From: Neovahlkampfia damariscottae
Lineage: Eukaryota; Heterolobosea; Selenaionea; Neovahlkampfiida; Neovahlkampfiidae
Direction of reading: 5' to 3'
DNA length: 64,000 nt
Assembly (NCBI GenBank): GCA_016618085.1
Contig: JABLTG010000091.1
Coordinates: 1-64,000 of the forward strand
Position numbers and translations under genes: made by a program
Part shown: positions 21,852 through 33,547 of the stretch, one piece after another
How positions within the stretch are numbered: the first letter of the stretch is position 1
Layout of the letters: each line of letters begins with the position of its first letter
Notes under the pieces: generated by a model
Databases searched by the model: none
The model's input: only the letters and a program-made list of their open reading frames with translations
What the model was told of the DNA's origin: nothing

Positions 21852-22781
21852 ATGAATGTGGTGGACATAACAAAGGACAAAGGAGTCATCAAAGAAATAA
21901 TAAAAGAAGGAAAAGGAAATAATTTGAATGAAAAAGATAGTGTATTCTTAATTCATTATACAGGAAAGAATAAAGATGGAAATATATTTGAAACAACAAA
22001 AAATGAAGCACCAGTTGAATTTGATATTGGAAAAGATGAAATTATCAAAGGTTTAGAATTATCTATACCAACAATGAAAATTGGAGAAATATCTAAAATA
22101 TTAATATTACCTGAATATCATCATGGAAAGTATGTTGAAAAGAAAAAATTAAAAAAAAAAGGAATGGAAGTTTAAATAAAAAGATAAAAAAGAATGAAAT
22201 TATTGAATATGAAATTGAAATATTAAAATGTGAAAAAAAAAAAAAAAATTTTTGGGAGTTGGAATTTGATGAAAGATTAAGAATAGCAGAGTTGAAAAAA
22301 GAAGAAGGAAAAAGTTATTTTTTAGATAAAATATATGATAAATCAAAAAGAAGATATTTAAAATCAATAAAATATTTACAAAACAAAGAGAATTTAAAAG
22401 AAAAAGAAATTAAAAAATTTAATGAAATATCAAATTTATGTTATTTAAATATTGCAGCATGTGAATTAAAATTAGAAAATTATGAAAATGTTATTCATTA
22501 TTGTGATTTATCATTAGAAATTGAAAAAAAAAATAATATCAAAGTAACTTTAAAGTTTGACATTAAAAAAATAGGGATTATTTAGAAGAGCTCAAGCATA
22601 TTCTAACTTATCTGAATTTGAAAAATCAAAACAAGATTTTAATCAAATATTAAAGTTTGATAATATTGAAAAAAAAATTGAAAATCAAGTGAAGAATGAA
22701 TTGAAAATTTTGGAAAAAAATGAATCAAAATATCAAAATCAAATGAAAAAAATGTTTAGTGGAGTATTTAATGAAAAATAA
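21852..22781 (+). CDS. FKBP-type peptidyl-prolyl isomerase with C-terminal TPRs
   Basis: Three exons. Residues 1-105 are one FKBP domain (SVFLIHYTGKNKDGNIFETT, FDIGKDEIIKGLELSIPTMK, IGEISKILILPEYHHGKY). Splicing over the intron at 22135-22184 adds IKKNEIIEYEIEILK, the final FKBP strand. A TPR region follows (FDERLRIAELKKEEGKSYFL, NLCYLNIAACELKLENYENV, GLFRRAQAYSNLSEFEKSKQ), then the ending YQNQMKKMFSGVFNEK. This is the layout of FKBP4/5-type immunophilins but with one FKBP domain instead of two or three. The expected partner is the EEVD tail of Hsp90. Confidence 0.88.
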
Positions 22782-22833
22782 ATATTTTGAAATATCCAAT
22801 CAAAAAACAACTGAGACTTCATTCCAAATTATT

Positions 22834-24281
22834 ATGTCTTTGGAAGATTCTCATGATTTAAAAAGAAAATTCTCTCAAGATGATCTATCTAGTCCAAATA
22901 CTGAAAAAAAGAAAAAGAAATTACCAAAACCTGTACCTCAAGAAGTTGAAACTCCGAAGGTAACAAAATATAATATTTCAAAAAAATAAATAAATATATA
23001 GGCAGGTATAAAGATATTTCAATCTTTTGATGATGAAAATGATGTATTTGAAGATATAAAGGATTCAAGTATTAATAATAAGTCTATTTCACAACCAAAT
23101 TATCAATCTTTAAAAATTCATTGGTTTAATAATTATTATATTAATCATGTATAAGGGACCAGTAATTGAATTTAATGTTTAATTTTATTTGAAAAGACCA
23201 CCAAAAAATATTTTGATTACCAAAAAAAAACATGATGATGAAGTCAATGAAAAATTTGAAGAAATAATTAAATATTTTCAAGAAGAAAAGAAATGCACTG
23301 GTAAAATTTAATACATTTTTTATTTGAATTTTAGTCTACGTTGATCCTTATGTATATGAACAAGAAGATTATGATCACGTTGAAACTTATAGAGAAGAAG
23401 ATCATCCAATTTTACATAAAATTATTGATTTAGTAATTGTTTTAGGTGGTGATGGAACTATATTACATGTATCTAGTCAATTTCCAAATGCTGTACCACC
23501 AATATTAGCATTTTCAATGGGTTCTCTTGGATTTTTAACTTCATTTGGTAATTAAAACATCATTAATAACCCTTTTCTTTTTTTTTTGAAGATATTAGTA
23601 ATTATAAAGAGACAGTTGAAAAAGTATTTAAAGAGCAAATGTACATGACATTGAGAAATAGATTATCATGTAAGATTATTCGAAAAGATGGAAAAGAAGA
23701 AGAACCATATCAAGTATTGAATGAATTAGTAATTGATAGAGGTTTGAGGTAAATTATATTATGCTTATTAAACATAAAGTCCATTTTTAACTGGTATTGA
23801 TTGCTTTATTTCAAATAAATTCATTACACAAATTCAAGCAGATGGATTAATCATTAGTACTCCAACAGGTTCTACTGCTTATTCAATGTCTGCTGGTGGT
23901 AGTATGGTTCATCCAAGTGTTAATGGAATTTTATTAACTCCAATTTGTCCTCATTCATTGAGTTTTAGACCTGTAAGTAAATATTTGAATCATTAACATG
24001 TAATATAGTTAATTTTACCAAATTCAATTGTTTTGCATTTAAAAATTAATGAAAATGCAAGAGCAACTGCTTATTGCTCATTTGATGGTCGTGGGAGACA
24101 AGAACTAATGAGAGGAGATAAAATTGAAATTAAAATTAGTCACTGGCCATTGCCAAATATCACAAAAACTGATCAAACTTCGGAATGGTTTTTAGGTTTG
24201 TCAAAATTATTACATTGGAATTTGAGAGAAACCCAAAAACCCATAAAAAATCATTCTGAACAAAGAATGAACTTTATGTGA
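22834..24281 (+). CDS. NAD kinase (ATP-NAD kinase)
   Basis: Eight exons. The ATG at 22834 ([17 protein letters not shown]) follows a CCAATCA box and lies 52 bp after the FKBP stop. A Lys-rich N-terminus (possible nuclear signal) leads to the catalytic core. Joining through a 6-nt exon at 23156-23161 gives [19 protein letters not shown]. Then come [65 protein letters not shown] and GGSMVHPSV. The GGDGT and NE/D motifs are complete, so it should make NADP+ from NAD+ and ATP. It ends with a polar extension ([10 protein letters not shown]). Confidence 0.93.
23156..23161 (+). other. 6-nt microexon of NAD kinase
   Basis: GGACCA is flanked by GT-AG introns of 32 nt (23124-23155) and 35 nt (23162-23196). 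Without it the flanking exons join through an in-frame TGA; with it the reading is KIHW-DQ-PPKNIL, matching the conserved W-x-x-P-x-x-(V/I)-L segment of NAD kinases. Confidence 0.75.
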
Positions 24282-24369
24282 TTTTGATCAATAATTATTA
24301 TATTTTTTTTTGGAACATCAAACTTTTGTCTTTCTTAATTTGACCAATCAAATAAGTCCACCTAAATTT

Positions 24370-25497
24370 ATGAACAATGTCGATGTTGAGTACTTTCCAA
24401 AATTCTCAGAAGTTCCGACGTTTGAAAAATTAGATTTAGAAATACTAAAAATGTACGAAAATTTGATTAAGGAAACTGATACAACTGCAGATGAAAAAAC
24501 AATATTAGCAAACAAAGTTGAACCTCTTTTTATAAATGTTCAATCAAATCATGAAACACCAATTTGTTCACCAATTTTATCGGAAATTGAAACTCATAGT
24601 GTAGATTCACTGCCAAATGAGGAGAATTTATTTTTTGAAGAATTCGAAGGACTACGAAACTTTGTATCTGAACCAAGTCTGTTTGTTGAAGACAAACGAG
24701 AAAATTCATTTGTATCATTATTGAAAAAAACTTTTTCTATGAGAAAATCAACAGATATTAATCAAAAAAATAGAAAGACTCAAAAAAAAAGTGAATCTAT
24801 TTCAAGTCCATCCAACGATGAGCCAATGTCAAAAAGTTCAAACTTTATAGAATTTGCAATTAAAAATTCAAATGAAAAATATGATTCATTTATTTCTCCA
24901 ATGTCTTCTCCACGAAAAAAAGGATCAACAGATTTCAGATCAATACTGATTAAAAAAGCGGAGAGAAATTACAAATCTTATACACCTTCTCCTAAACTAT
25001 CACCAAGAACTTTAGATCAAAGTTTAAATTCAGATTCAAGCGAGAATTCACCTCCACAATCATTGCTTTTGAAAAAAAGTATATCATCAATAAATCAACT
25101 AGAAATGAATAAATCAAATTCACCAAAGAGTTCAAGATCAAAATTTCAGAGTTCATTAGAATTTGGAAGATTAATTCAAGGTTCCCCAAAGATTAGTAGT
25201 ATACTACATAGACAAAGAAGAGTTAGATCACCAAAAACACCCAAATCTATGACACCACAAAATATGTCACCTCAAATTTCACCAAGGAAATTAAAAAAGA
25301 ATAATGTCAATTTACCACAAACTAATTCATTAAGAAATCATAAATCCAATTTTTTTCAACAAGTCAAAGATAAGTTATTGAACATTCAATGTGAAGAAAT
25401 TCAAGAAATAAAAGAAGAATATTCTGATATTTTGGAATTAAATGTGTTTAGAGATTATAAAAATTTTGATGAAATAAGTTGGAGATTAGGATTGTAA
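24370..25497 (+). CDS. Ser-Pro/Thr-Pro-rich, probably disordered phosphoprotein
   Basis: Single exon. The ATG at 24370 (MNNVDVEYFPKFSEVPTFEK) lies just after CCAATCA; the upstream open frame begins with TTG. About 375 aa. The central region is packed with proline-directed sites (SPMSSPRKKGS, YTPSPKLSPRTL, RRVRSPKTPKSMTPQNMSPQ) and Lys/Arg patches. That suggests multisite CDK or MAPK phosphorylation and perhaps nuclear or cytoskeletal localisation. The C-terminal 60 residues (FFQQVKDKLLNIQCEEIQEI, NVFRDYKNFDEISWRLGL) are less biased and may form a helical motif. No domain family recognised. Confidence 0.65.
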   Translation: MNNVDVEYFPKFSEVPTFEKLDLEILKMYENLIKETDTTADEKTILANKVEPLFINVQSNHETPICSPILSEIETHSVDSLPNEENLFFEEFEGLRNFVSEPSLFVEDKRENSFVSLLKKTFSMRKSTDINQKNRKTQKKSESISSPSNDEPMSKSSNFIEFAIKNSNEKYDSFISPMSSPRKKGSTDFRSILIKKAERNYKSYTPSPKLSPRTLDQSLNSDSSENSPPQSLLLKKSISSINQLEMNKSNSPKSSRSKFQSSLEFGRLIQGSPKISSILHRQRRVRSPKTPKSMTPQNMSPQISPRKLKKNNVNLPQTNSLRNHKSNFFQQVKDKLLNIQCEEIQEIKEEYSDILELNVFRDYKNFDEISWRLGL

Positions 25498-25514
25498 ATA
25501 TTGAAAAATAAAAT

Positions 25515-28500
25515 TTATTCAAGTTGTTTTGTATAATCAATTGAAACAGGATATTTTTGAAAATCTTGACCAGTAACAGGATGAGTTGATTTATCTCTGA
25601 AAGATTTTTTATCTTCTTCTTTTGAATTTAAGCATCTATAATGAATGACAGATAAATCAGGAAATACAGCAAAAACTGAATCACCTATTGGTTGAGTACA
25701 AACAGAACACATAGTTTTCATATTAACTTCAACTTTTCTTTGTGAAGTAACAAGAGCATGTCTATGATGAGTATCAAGATTTCCAGATTCTGAAACTTTT
25801 GTAAGAACTTTTGATTTTCTATATTTATCTTGAGTTGTTAAAACAGCTTCTCTTAAGAAATGTTCAATTTTTGATAATTCTGTATCTTCTGGAATTAAAG
25901 ATAAAACAGCAGCAGGATCAATATCTCTTGCTCTATAACGTAATAATTCTATTGCCCATTCTTTTTGTTCTAATGATGCTTCTTGACTAAAACAAATTTT
26001 AACAAATTTTAATAAATAATCATTATAAGTAACAGAAACAGTTGGATTATCTAAGTCTTGTTGTTTTGATTTCTTTTGATTTAATTCATCACAAAATTTT
26101 TCTGCTAAATCTTTATCTTTTAATTTTATTAAAAGAACTTTAATTCCTTCATCATATTCTTTTAAAATTCTATGAAGAATAGATTGTTCTAAATATAAAT
26201 TTGTTTGTTGAAGACTTTTTTTAACAATTTCTTTATCATAAAGACATTTTTGTAAATGAACAATTAATGCAGATCTAAATTTTCCAACTAAACCAGGTTC
26301 TTTTCCAGCAGGTACTTTAACATAATTACCAAGAGTATGATTTGATGGCATTAAAGTTGTTAAATTTTTAATTAAAGAAAGAGCATATTGAGTATGATAT
26401 TCTTGTTGATCATTTTCTTCAACTTCAATTAAAAATTGAAGATATTGTTGTTGAATAAAAGGATGTGCTTCTAAATATTGTAAAATTGTTTTTGGTCTAA
26501 AAACAACATTTTTTCTTTCTTTTGTAAATATTGCAACTGCTTTTGCTGGATTTTTATCCATTACAGTTTTTGCATATTTTTGAATATTTTGCCAATTATC
26601 TTCTGAACTTAAAATTTCAGTAATTTCATCAATAATATCATTTTCTTCTTTTTTATCTGTAATATCTTTTAAAACTTTTAGAGCATTAACTTTTTCTCCT
26701 TTTGAAACATATAATAATGCTAAAAATCTTTTATGATCATGATATTTTAATAAAGAAACAAAATGTGAATCTCTTGATGCATCACAATTATTCTTATTTT
26801 TTACTAAATTAATAATCTTTTCATAAACTGATGCATCAGAATGAATTCTTGTAAGATATAATTGAAGAAGTGCAAAATCAATTGCTCTTTGTTCTGGTAT
26901 TTCTGTTATTGGACAATTTGGATTTCTTATTTTTTCTAAAAATGGTATAAGTGCTGATTCAGCTTTATACATTAAAAGTGAAAGAAATTTTGATTGAAAT
27001 GGTCCTTTTCCTGGTTTCATTTTAAAATTTTCTTCATCATAAAAAGGTTGATCATATGATTTTTGAATTGCAATTGATATTTCATTTGGTAATTCTTTTG
27101 CAGGTGATGATAATTTTAATAAATCTAATGGAACTAACATATTTTCAACATGTTTTGTTTTATCAAATGAATATGTATAAGCAGAAAAATCATCTTGTGG
27201 TACTCCAATTTTAAGAAATTTAGCTAAAATTGGTCTTGCATCAACTGATGCAGCAACATCTGCTGGTAAATCTTTTCTTTTTTTTGCTTCATTTCTACCA
27301 CTAATAAAATTTAAAAATGCTGTTGTAAAATCACAACTTGAAAGTGATCCTAATGCTGTTGCAACTTTTAAACCAATAATATCATCTCTTTTTCCTGACA
27401 TTTCCATTAAAATATTTGCATGTTCAGTTAATGTATCTTTTGTTAATAATGTTCTCATTGTTTCAAATTTTGGTGGAACTAAAATATAAATAGAATTCAT
27501 TGAAGATGCATAAAATCTATCTTTTGTACCAGTGAGAAATAATAATGAATCAGCTTGACTTAAATAAGGTGATCCTTCTGGATCTTTTCTACTAATATAT
27601 ACTTTTTTACCAGTAAATCTTTCTCTAAATAAATTTCGAACTTCAACTGCTATTTTACCATTGGATTGTTTAACTAAAGCACCAACATATGGAAAAGAAA
27701 GAGCTAATCCACCATGATCAACACCATTTACACCAGGTTCATTACTAAATATAATATCAGAATATTTCATAAATGCTGTTTTTTCCTTTTTTTTCATTTT
27801 TAAATTATAAACTTCTTACATTATCTTCTTTTGAAAAATAAGGAGAAACAATTCCAACTTTATCACTTAACATTTTCTCTGTATTAATATAAACAACATC
27901 TGATCTTTTATCATATTTTACTAAAACAATATGTTTTTCTTTTTCTTTATGTAAATAAATAATTTGTGGTGTATTTGTTCTAACAGAGTCCCACATATTT
28001 CCATATTTTTTATTATTGGTTTCAATTTTTTGACTTTTTGTTGTATAAATGAAATATTTTGGTACACCAGAATTATTAAATGATAAATAATTTCCTGAAA
28101 AAAATAAAGTTTTTAAAGGTTGTGCCATATAAAATGATTCTTGTTCTTTTTTCATATCTGAAATTAAAACACCATCAGAAGTTGCATATTTATAAAATAT
28201 AATTTCTGATTTTTTATGAATAGCAATTCTATGTTTATCTGGATCTTGATCTATACAAAAAAAAAAGGGATAAGTCTAATAATCTTTTTACCTAAACAAA
28301 AATGATTAATTGAAGCACCAGCAAATTCAATAACACCATTTGAAAATGAACCATCTGAAGCTCTGAAATTCTTTTTTGGAAGTAAAGTTTTCATATCCAA
28401 AATTTTAATTTTTTTGTTTGAAACATTCATAAAAAATAATAACTGACAAGTTTCATCAAGCAATATTTTTGTAATATGTTTTTGTGTTTCATCTTTATAT

Positions 28501-28718
28501 GGTTTTGGTTTAAAATCTTTTGGCCATGTCGCTTTCCATTCATCAACTGAATGATAATCTAATTTAATGTTAAGAAGAAATATTTGTCCCGTTGAGGTTC
28601 CAACATATAAGTCATCTTCATTAGCAGCAGTACACGTAATCATTCCATTAGTTGTTGAGTTCCAAGCATATTTTAAATGTTGTTCTGATGTGTAAATCTT
28701 ATTTTCTAACTTCTCCAT
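25515..28718 (-). CDS. VPS39/TGFBRAP1-family HOPS/CORVET subunit
   Basis: Start ATG at 28718 (MEKLENKIYTSEQHLKYAWN), 10 bp after ATTGG. Three or more exons; a 760-codon exon holds the C-terminal part. The N-terminus is a CNH-type propeller (NEDDLYVGTSTGQIFLLNIK). The C-terminal half is an alpha-solenoid: VATALGSLSSCDFTTAF, LQLYLTRIHSDASVYEKIIN, YARTV-type clathrin-repeat helices. The end is a cysteine pair typical of Vps39-like proteins, CSVCTQPIGDSVFAVFPDLS with VIHYRCL. Role: tethering late endosomes or vacuoles with Rab7/Rab5. I cannot separate Vps39 from Vps3/TGFBRAP1 by eye. Confidence 0.8.
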
Positions 28719-28794
28719 TTTTGATCCAATAAAAAGTATCTTTTCTAATTCACTTCTTATTGGATAACCGAAAAACCAACAAATTTTCTATAAG

Positions 28795-29244
28795 ATGACT
28801 TGTTGTTTTTTCGTTTTCATAAAAAAAATAAATCAACAGATGCAATCACTATTAGAACTTTCAGAAGTCAATTTTCAAATTTATTTGATTGAAACTTTCA
28901 AAGATTTAACCATTTTTAAATTAAACTATATCATAAATAAAAGAAAAACTATTTTATTTGAATTAACTAACTTTTTAGAACATACTAACACTAACTTTTT
29001 ATTACAGTATTTAATTTTGGAGGATGAAAAAGCAAGAAAAGAATTAGAAGTGCTCAAATTTGAAATTATTAAAAATGCAAAACATTATAGTGAAGAAAAG
29101 TTTATTGAAAACATAAAAAAGGTAAGTAAAACTTTTAGGTACACAAGAAAAGTAATTCAAAAGAAACATCATGATATCAAAGAAGAAGAAGAAGAAGTAT
29201 TTGGACAAGATTTTATGGATAATCACTCAGTGGAACAAGTGTAA
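28795..29244 (+). CDS. Hypothetical Lys/Glu-rich helical protein
   Basis: Open frame to the stop at 29244. The first ATG (28795, MTCCFFVFIKKINQQ) would place a short aromatic stretch before MQSLLELSEVNFQIYLIETF at 28840; either start is possible. The remainder is helical (ENIKKVSKTFRYTRKVIQKK) with a Glu run (EEEEEV) and an acidic tail. Divergent from the VPS39-like gene, 76 bp apart. No family recognised. Confidence 0.5.
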   Translation: MTCCFFVFIKKINQQMQSLLELSEVNFQIYLIETFKDLTIFKLNYIINKRKTILFELTNFLEHTNTNFLLQYLILEDEKARKELEVLKFEIIKNAKHYSEEKFIENIKKVSKTFRYTRKVIQKKHHDIKEEEEEVFGQDFMDNHSVEQV

Positions 29245-29315
29245 ATAAATTATATTTTTTGAATTATGACTTTCATCAATTTTGTCCAATAAAAATATTT
29301 TGTGAAAAGAAAAAA

Positions 29316-30824
29316 ATGAGTGGTGAAAAGAAACCAAAAAATTCTGAAAATTTTAAAATTGAAAAAGAAGAAGAATTGAGATTTGAGGTTGAACATAAAA
29401 TGAAGTGTCAAATTAAACTTATAAAAGGCAAAGCAGGTTTTCATCTTTTTTTTCAACTAAAAAAAAAAAAAAGAAATTTTTGGAACAGAAATTGGATTAA
29501 ATCATACATATACTATATCCGGAACAAAGTTAGCAATATTTACTTGGGAAGGTGCTGAAATAAATCTATCTGGTGATTATAAAAATGCTTACACAGCTGG
29601 AAATACACCAATGCCATCTTATATTGATGTAATCCATTATTTATTAATATTAATAATTAAAGTTACATTCAAAAATAGAACAAAATAGAATTAGAACAGG
29701 AAAAGGACAAAAAATAATGATTGCCGGAAATGTTGACACTGGTAAATCTACACTATGTAAAATTTTGGTTGCTTGGGCTGCGAGATTAGGTAAAAATCAA
29801 CCATTTTTAGTTGATTTAGATATTGGTAAGAGTGATTTATATATAAGTTTAATTTTTAAAAAAGGTCAAAATCAAATATCAATACCTGGAACTATATCTT
29901 GTATTCAAATTGAAGGTAGGTCAATAATTTACATAGTTTAATTCATTAAAAAGATCATGTTGATATTGAAGAAGGATTTTCTTTATCATCTCCAATCTCA
30001 TTTTTTTTTGGTCATGAATCACCAGCAAATAATATGAAACTTTATAAATTACAAATTGACAAATTATCAGAATATGTGTCATATAAAATGGATAAAGAAC
30101 CTGGAAATAGTTGTTTTGTAAATCTCTTTATAATTTTAATTGATTTTTTAGATTGTATTTTTTTTTTTTTTTTCTAATTTTTGATTCAGAATACTTGTGG
30201 ATGGATTGAAAAAGGTGGTTATGATGTATTATGTCACACAGCAAAATCATTTTCAGTTGATCAAATTTTTGTAATTGACAATGATTTACTAGCTGCAAAA
30301 TTATCAAAAGATTTTCCAAAAATAAAAGTAGAAAAAATAATTAAAAGTGGAGGAGTAAAATAAAATAAACAATTAATAGGTCATTCTTCTAGGTCATATC
30401 AAGAAATAAAACATTTAGAAAATCAACTAGAATGGGAAAGATTCGTGAATATTTTTATGGTATTGAAGACAATTTATCACCACATTCACTTCATTTAAAT
30501 TTTGATGAAATTGAAATTGGACAAGTAGGTACTTCATCATCAAAACAAACACCTTCATTCTTATTACCGATTGGACAAAAATCATCTTATGATCCAACTG
30601 AAGTTGAACCTGTTATCATTAATGAACAGTTAATGCATAGTATTTTAGCTGTTTCACAATCAAATGATTTGAATGATATTGCAAATAAACCAGTTTATGG
30701 ATATATTTATTGCACAAATGTTGATATGGAAAAGAAAACAATATCAGTATTATCACCTTCACCTGGAAAATTACCAAGCAAAATTTTAATTTTAGGTACA
30801 TTAAAATGGGTAGATCAATCATAA
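29316..30824 (+). CDS. CLP1: CLP1, polynucleotide kinase of pre-mRNA 3'-end processing
   Basis: Six or so exons; the ATG at 29316 (MSGEKKPKNSENFKIEKEEE) follows a CCAAT box. N-terminal beta domain after splicing: EIFGTEIGLNHTYTISGTKL, AIFTWEGAEINLSGDY. The P-loop is IMIAGNVDTGKSTLCKIL, followed by PFLVDLDIGKSDLY. Then PISFFFGHESPANNMKLY and NTCGWIEKGGYDVLCHTAKS. The C-terminal Clp1 domain starts REYFYGIEDNLSPHSLHLNF and continues SFLLPIGQKSSYDPTEV to the end. The order and motifs are those of CLP1, part of cleavage factor II, which binds ATP with or without RNA kinase activity. Its TAA lies one base from the stop of the convergent Nudix gene. Confidence 0.92.
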
Positions 30825-30825
30825 A

Positions 30826-31487
30826 TTAAAGTTTTGATTTATTTTTTTTCAACCAATCTTCTACTGCTTTCCCTGTTCCAAATTTCCAAGGTTTCAATTC
30901 ATTTTTTGGAACCAATTTGAATGCTTCTAATTCTCTTTTATCAATAAATATTTCACCTTTGATTTGACAATGATCTTTTTATTTAAAAAAATTAATATTT
31001 ACAAACAATCATTAATTGATTCATTTTTTCAAATGGATATAAACCAATTAAACCTGTTAATGTTTAATTTCAATTTTCTAATAGGTAAACCTAAATTTTT
31101 AATATTTTCTTCTTTTATTCCTAATTCTTCTTGAATTTCTCTCACCACAGCAATTTTAGGATCTTCATTATATTCAAGAAATCCTCAAGAAAATCTTACA
31201 AGAATATAAATTAAATTACCTGTAACCAAACCAAACCAATCTTTTGGCCATCCTAATCCTCTGACTAAAACTATATTTTTTTCATTTTTTTCATTGTAAT
31301 GTTCAACCAAAGCCCCAACTACAGGAGTAGGATTGTTGTAAAACTGAAAATGACACATTTTTGTTTCACATTTTAATACTTTCAAGGTGGAACTTGAATC
31401 ATTTTCACGATTAGAAATTAATAATTTTGATCCACAAGTAGGACAAAACTTCATTTTTTTTTGAATGTGTTTGGTTATATTTGACAT
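30826..31487 (-). CDS. Nudix hydrolase with N-terminal zinc ribbon
   Basis: Five exons. Start ATG at 31487 (MSNITKHIQKKMKFCPTCGS). A CxxC...CxxxxC zinc ribbon (CPTCGSKL, CETKMC) precedes the Nudix domain. Splicing over a 36-nt intron gives a complete Nudix box, GFLEYNEDPKIAVVREIQEE followed by LG, in exact Gx5Ex7REUxEExGU form. The remainder reads LIGLYPFEKMNQLMIV and ELKPWKFGTGKAVEDWL. Zinc ribbon plus Nudix is the NudC/NUDT-like layout for nucleotide diphosphate derivatives such as NADH or capped RNA. The substrate cannot be assigned from the box alone. Confidence 0.85.
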
Positions 31488-31531
31488 AAATTATTTGCAA
31501 TAGAAAAAAATGATGATTGGATGAAAATTAT

Positions 31532-32649
31532 TTATTCTCCAAATTCAATACTCAGATTATATAATCTGTAATTATCAAAATCTTGTTCAAATGTAAATTT
31601 AATTGGTATTTCATCATTATCTGTCACATCAAATCCTTCAATACCTGGTAGTAGTATTACTGTTTGTTTCCAATGTGTTGGAGGATTAAAAGGTGATGTT
31701 GATAAAATAAAATCATTAAAATAGACATCAAACCAAATTGAAATACCATTCATTGTCAAATTATTTTCATTTTTAATCTTAAATCTACTATTTGATTGAA
31801 TTAATCTTAACTCTTTCACTGAAATCTTCATTAAATCAATATCCAAAACTATTTCTGGTTTTGAAAGTAATTGATTTGTTGAAAGTACTCCAACATATGG
31901 TTTTGAAAATAAATCTTTTTCAAAAAAATTCCCTAGTCTTGAAAAATTCAATCCATGAACGTCGTTCCAATAAGAAACTTTCTCTGTAAATTCATTTTTC
32001 ATATTAACTGGTGAAGAAAAAACTTTTGCTCTGTTTGGAAATAAAATTCCATCCTTTTTTAACCAGGTATCTCTTCCAAATAAAACAGAATTTAACATTG
32101 ACTAAAAAAAAAAAAATGAAAAACTAATCTCACTAATTTACCTCATGGAACAAATAAAATCCCATCTTTAAAATATTAATCATTTTTTTTTGTAAACCCA
32201 TCTTTTTAAATTAGAATAATTGGAATAAAAAGTTACTCTGAAATAATTACATCAACTTTTTCTTTTAAAATAATTTCTTCGATTCTTCCATGAACAACTT
32301 CTACAATATTTGATAAACCATTGTCCTCAATAAGCTGAGAAGCAAGAGAATGAACTTCTGATGCTTCAACTGCATAAACCTTCTTGGCTTCTCCATACAA
32401 TGCTGAAAACATTGAAAGAATTCCTGTACCAGCACCTATATCTATAATATATTGGATATCAGATGCAATAATTTACATACCAAGTACAACTTTATCTTTG
32501 AAAAGGTTCTTGTTTTGAATAATAGCCTCTTTGTATCCATTTGTTCTTGGATCATCTTTTATCATCAAGGAATGAACATCTAAATCATTATAACTGAAAA
32601 AATATTCTTGGTCTACTTCCAATTTTTCCAGTTCATTTTCTTCTTCCAT
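31532..32649 (-). CDS. Type I protein arginine methyltransferase (PRMT family)
   Basis: Start ATG at 32649 (MEEENELEKLEVDQEYFFSY), 24 bp after CCAAT. SAM-binding motif VVLDIGAGTGILSMFSALYG is restored by splicing; YAVEASEVHSLASQLIEDNG, GRIEEIILKEKVDVIISE follow. The double-E loop continues through a 4-nt and a 24-nt exon: SE-W-MGFYLFHE-SMLNSVLFGR, giving the invariant SEWMG....ESML. The barrel includes ILFPNRAKVFSSPV and PPTHWKQTVILLPG. Like PRMT1/PRMT6 it should make asymmetric dimethylarginine on histones or RNA-binding proteins. The THW loop (usually THW) is present. Length about 340 aa, normal for PRMT1-type enzymes. Confidence 0.9.
32198..32201 (-). other. 4-nt microexon of the PRMT gene
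   Basis: ATGG (minus strand) lies between a 35-nt and a 32-nt GT-AG intron. It completes the Glu codon and encodes Trp of the invariant SEWMG motif. Skipping it shifts the frame and destroys the motif. Confidence 0.75.
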
Positions 32650-32730
32650 TTTTCTTTTTGTTCAAAATTTAATTGGTCAGAAAAAAAAATAGAAAAATTT
32701 TTTATTTTTTTTTGGCTTTTTTTTTCAAGT

Positions 32731-33492
32731 TTACAATAAAAGGCAAGTTGATTTTTTAGGTGGATCCGGTTTTTTAACAGCAGCGATGATTGCGGCTTGA
32801 AATACTTTAGATACTCCTTCTCTTGTCATAGCACTACATTCGACGTAAGTTGAAGCACCAATTTTCTTTTGGAGTTCTTCTCCGTCTTTTACAGTCAATG
32901 GTTTTTCTCCTTTTTGCTCTAATGATTGTAAAGTTGTTTTATCTTTTTTTAAATCAATTTTTGTACCACAAAGGATTATAGGTACATTTGGACAACTGAT
33001 GACATTTGAGTCTTTAATAAAAAGAAACTTACTGGTGTTTAACTTCAGGATACCACTTTGTTTCTGCGTTGTCATATGAAGCTTTACTAACAACTGAAAA
33101 ACAAATAATGAATACATGAGTGCCTGGATAAGACAAAGGTCTAATATTTTTGTAACCTGTGGAAGAAAAATTAATATCTTGTTTGAAAACTAACCTTCTT
33201 GTCCAGCTGTATCCCATAAACCTAAAGTCATGTCTTTTCCGTCAACATTAACAACTTTATTGTAGTTATCGAAGATTGTTGGAATATATCTAAATTTAAT
33301 AAAATTCTGAAGTTTCTTACTCATCTGGAAATTTATCTTGTGCATACGAAATTAAAAGGCAAGTTTTTCCTAAAAAGTGTTACATAACCTTGGTTTCTTA
33401 CCAACAGCACCATCTCCTACGACAACACCTAGAAGTTGTTAAAAAAAAAACTTTTCTTTACATTTTATTTCGTCGTCAATAATGTTACTCAT
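32731..33492 (-). CDS. Rac/Rho-family small GTPase
   Basis: Six exons; start ATG at 33492 ([10 protein letters not shown]). G1 is [17 protein letters not shown], switch [21 protein letters not shown], switch [23 protein letters not shown]4 is [13 protein letters not shown] and G5 CSAM. The Rho insert helix lies after [20 protein letters not shown]. The ending KKSTCLLL is a geranylgeranyl-type CAAX box behind lysines. All catalytic residues are canonical. It should be a membrane-anchored cytoskeletal switch. Intron positions were set by restoring these motifs. Confidence 0.93.
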
Positions 33493-33547
33493 TTTTTCGT
33501 CGTTAAAGTATTTGACAAATCAGAGAGAACTAAATTTTTAAAGAAGT

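Noticed and set aside
29122-29138. GTAAGT...TTTTAG, a perfect-looking 17-nt intron in the gene at 28795-29244
   Set aside because: Removing it breaks the open frame, and 17 nt is far shorter than any other intron here.
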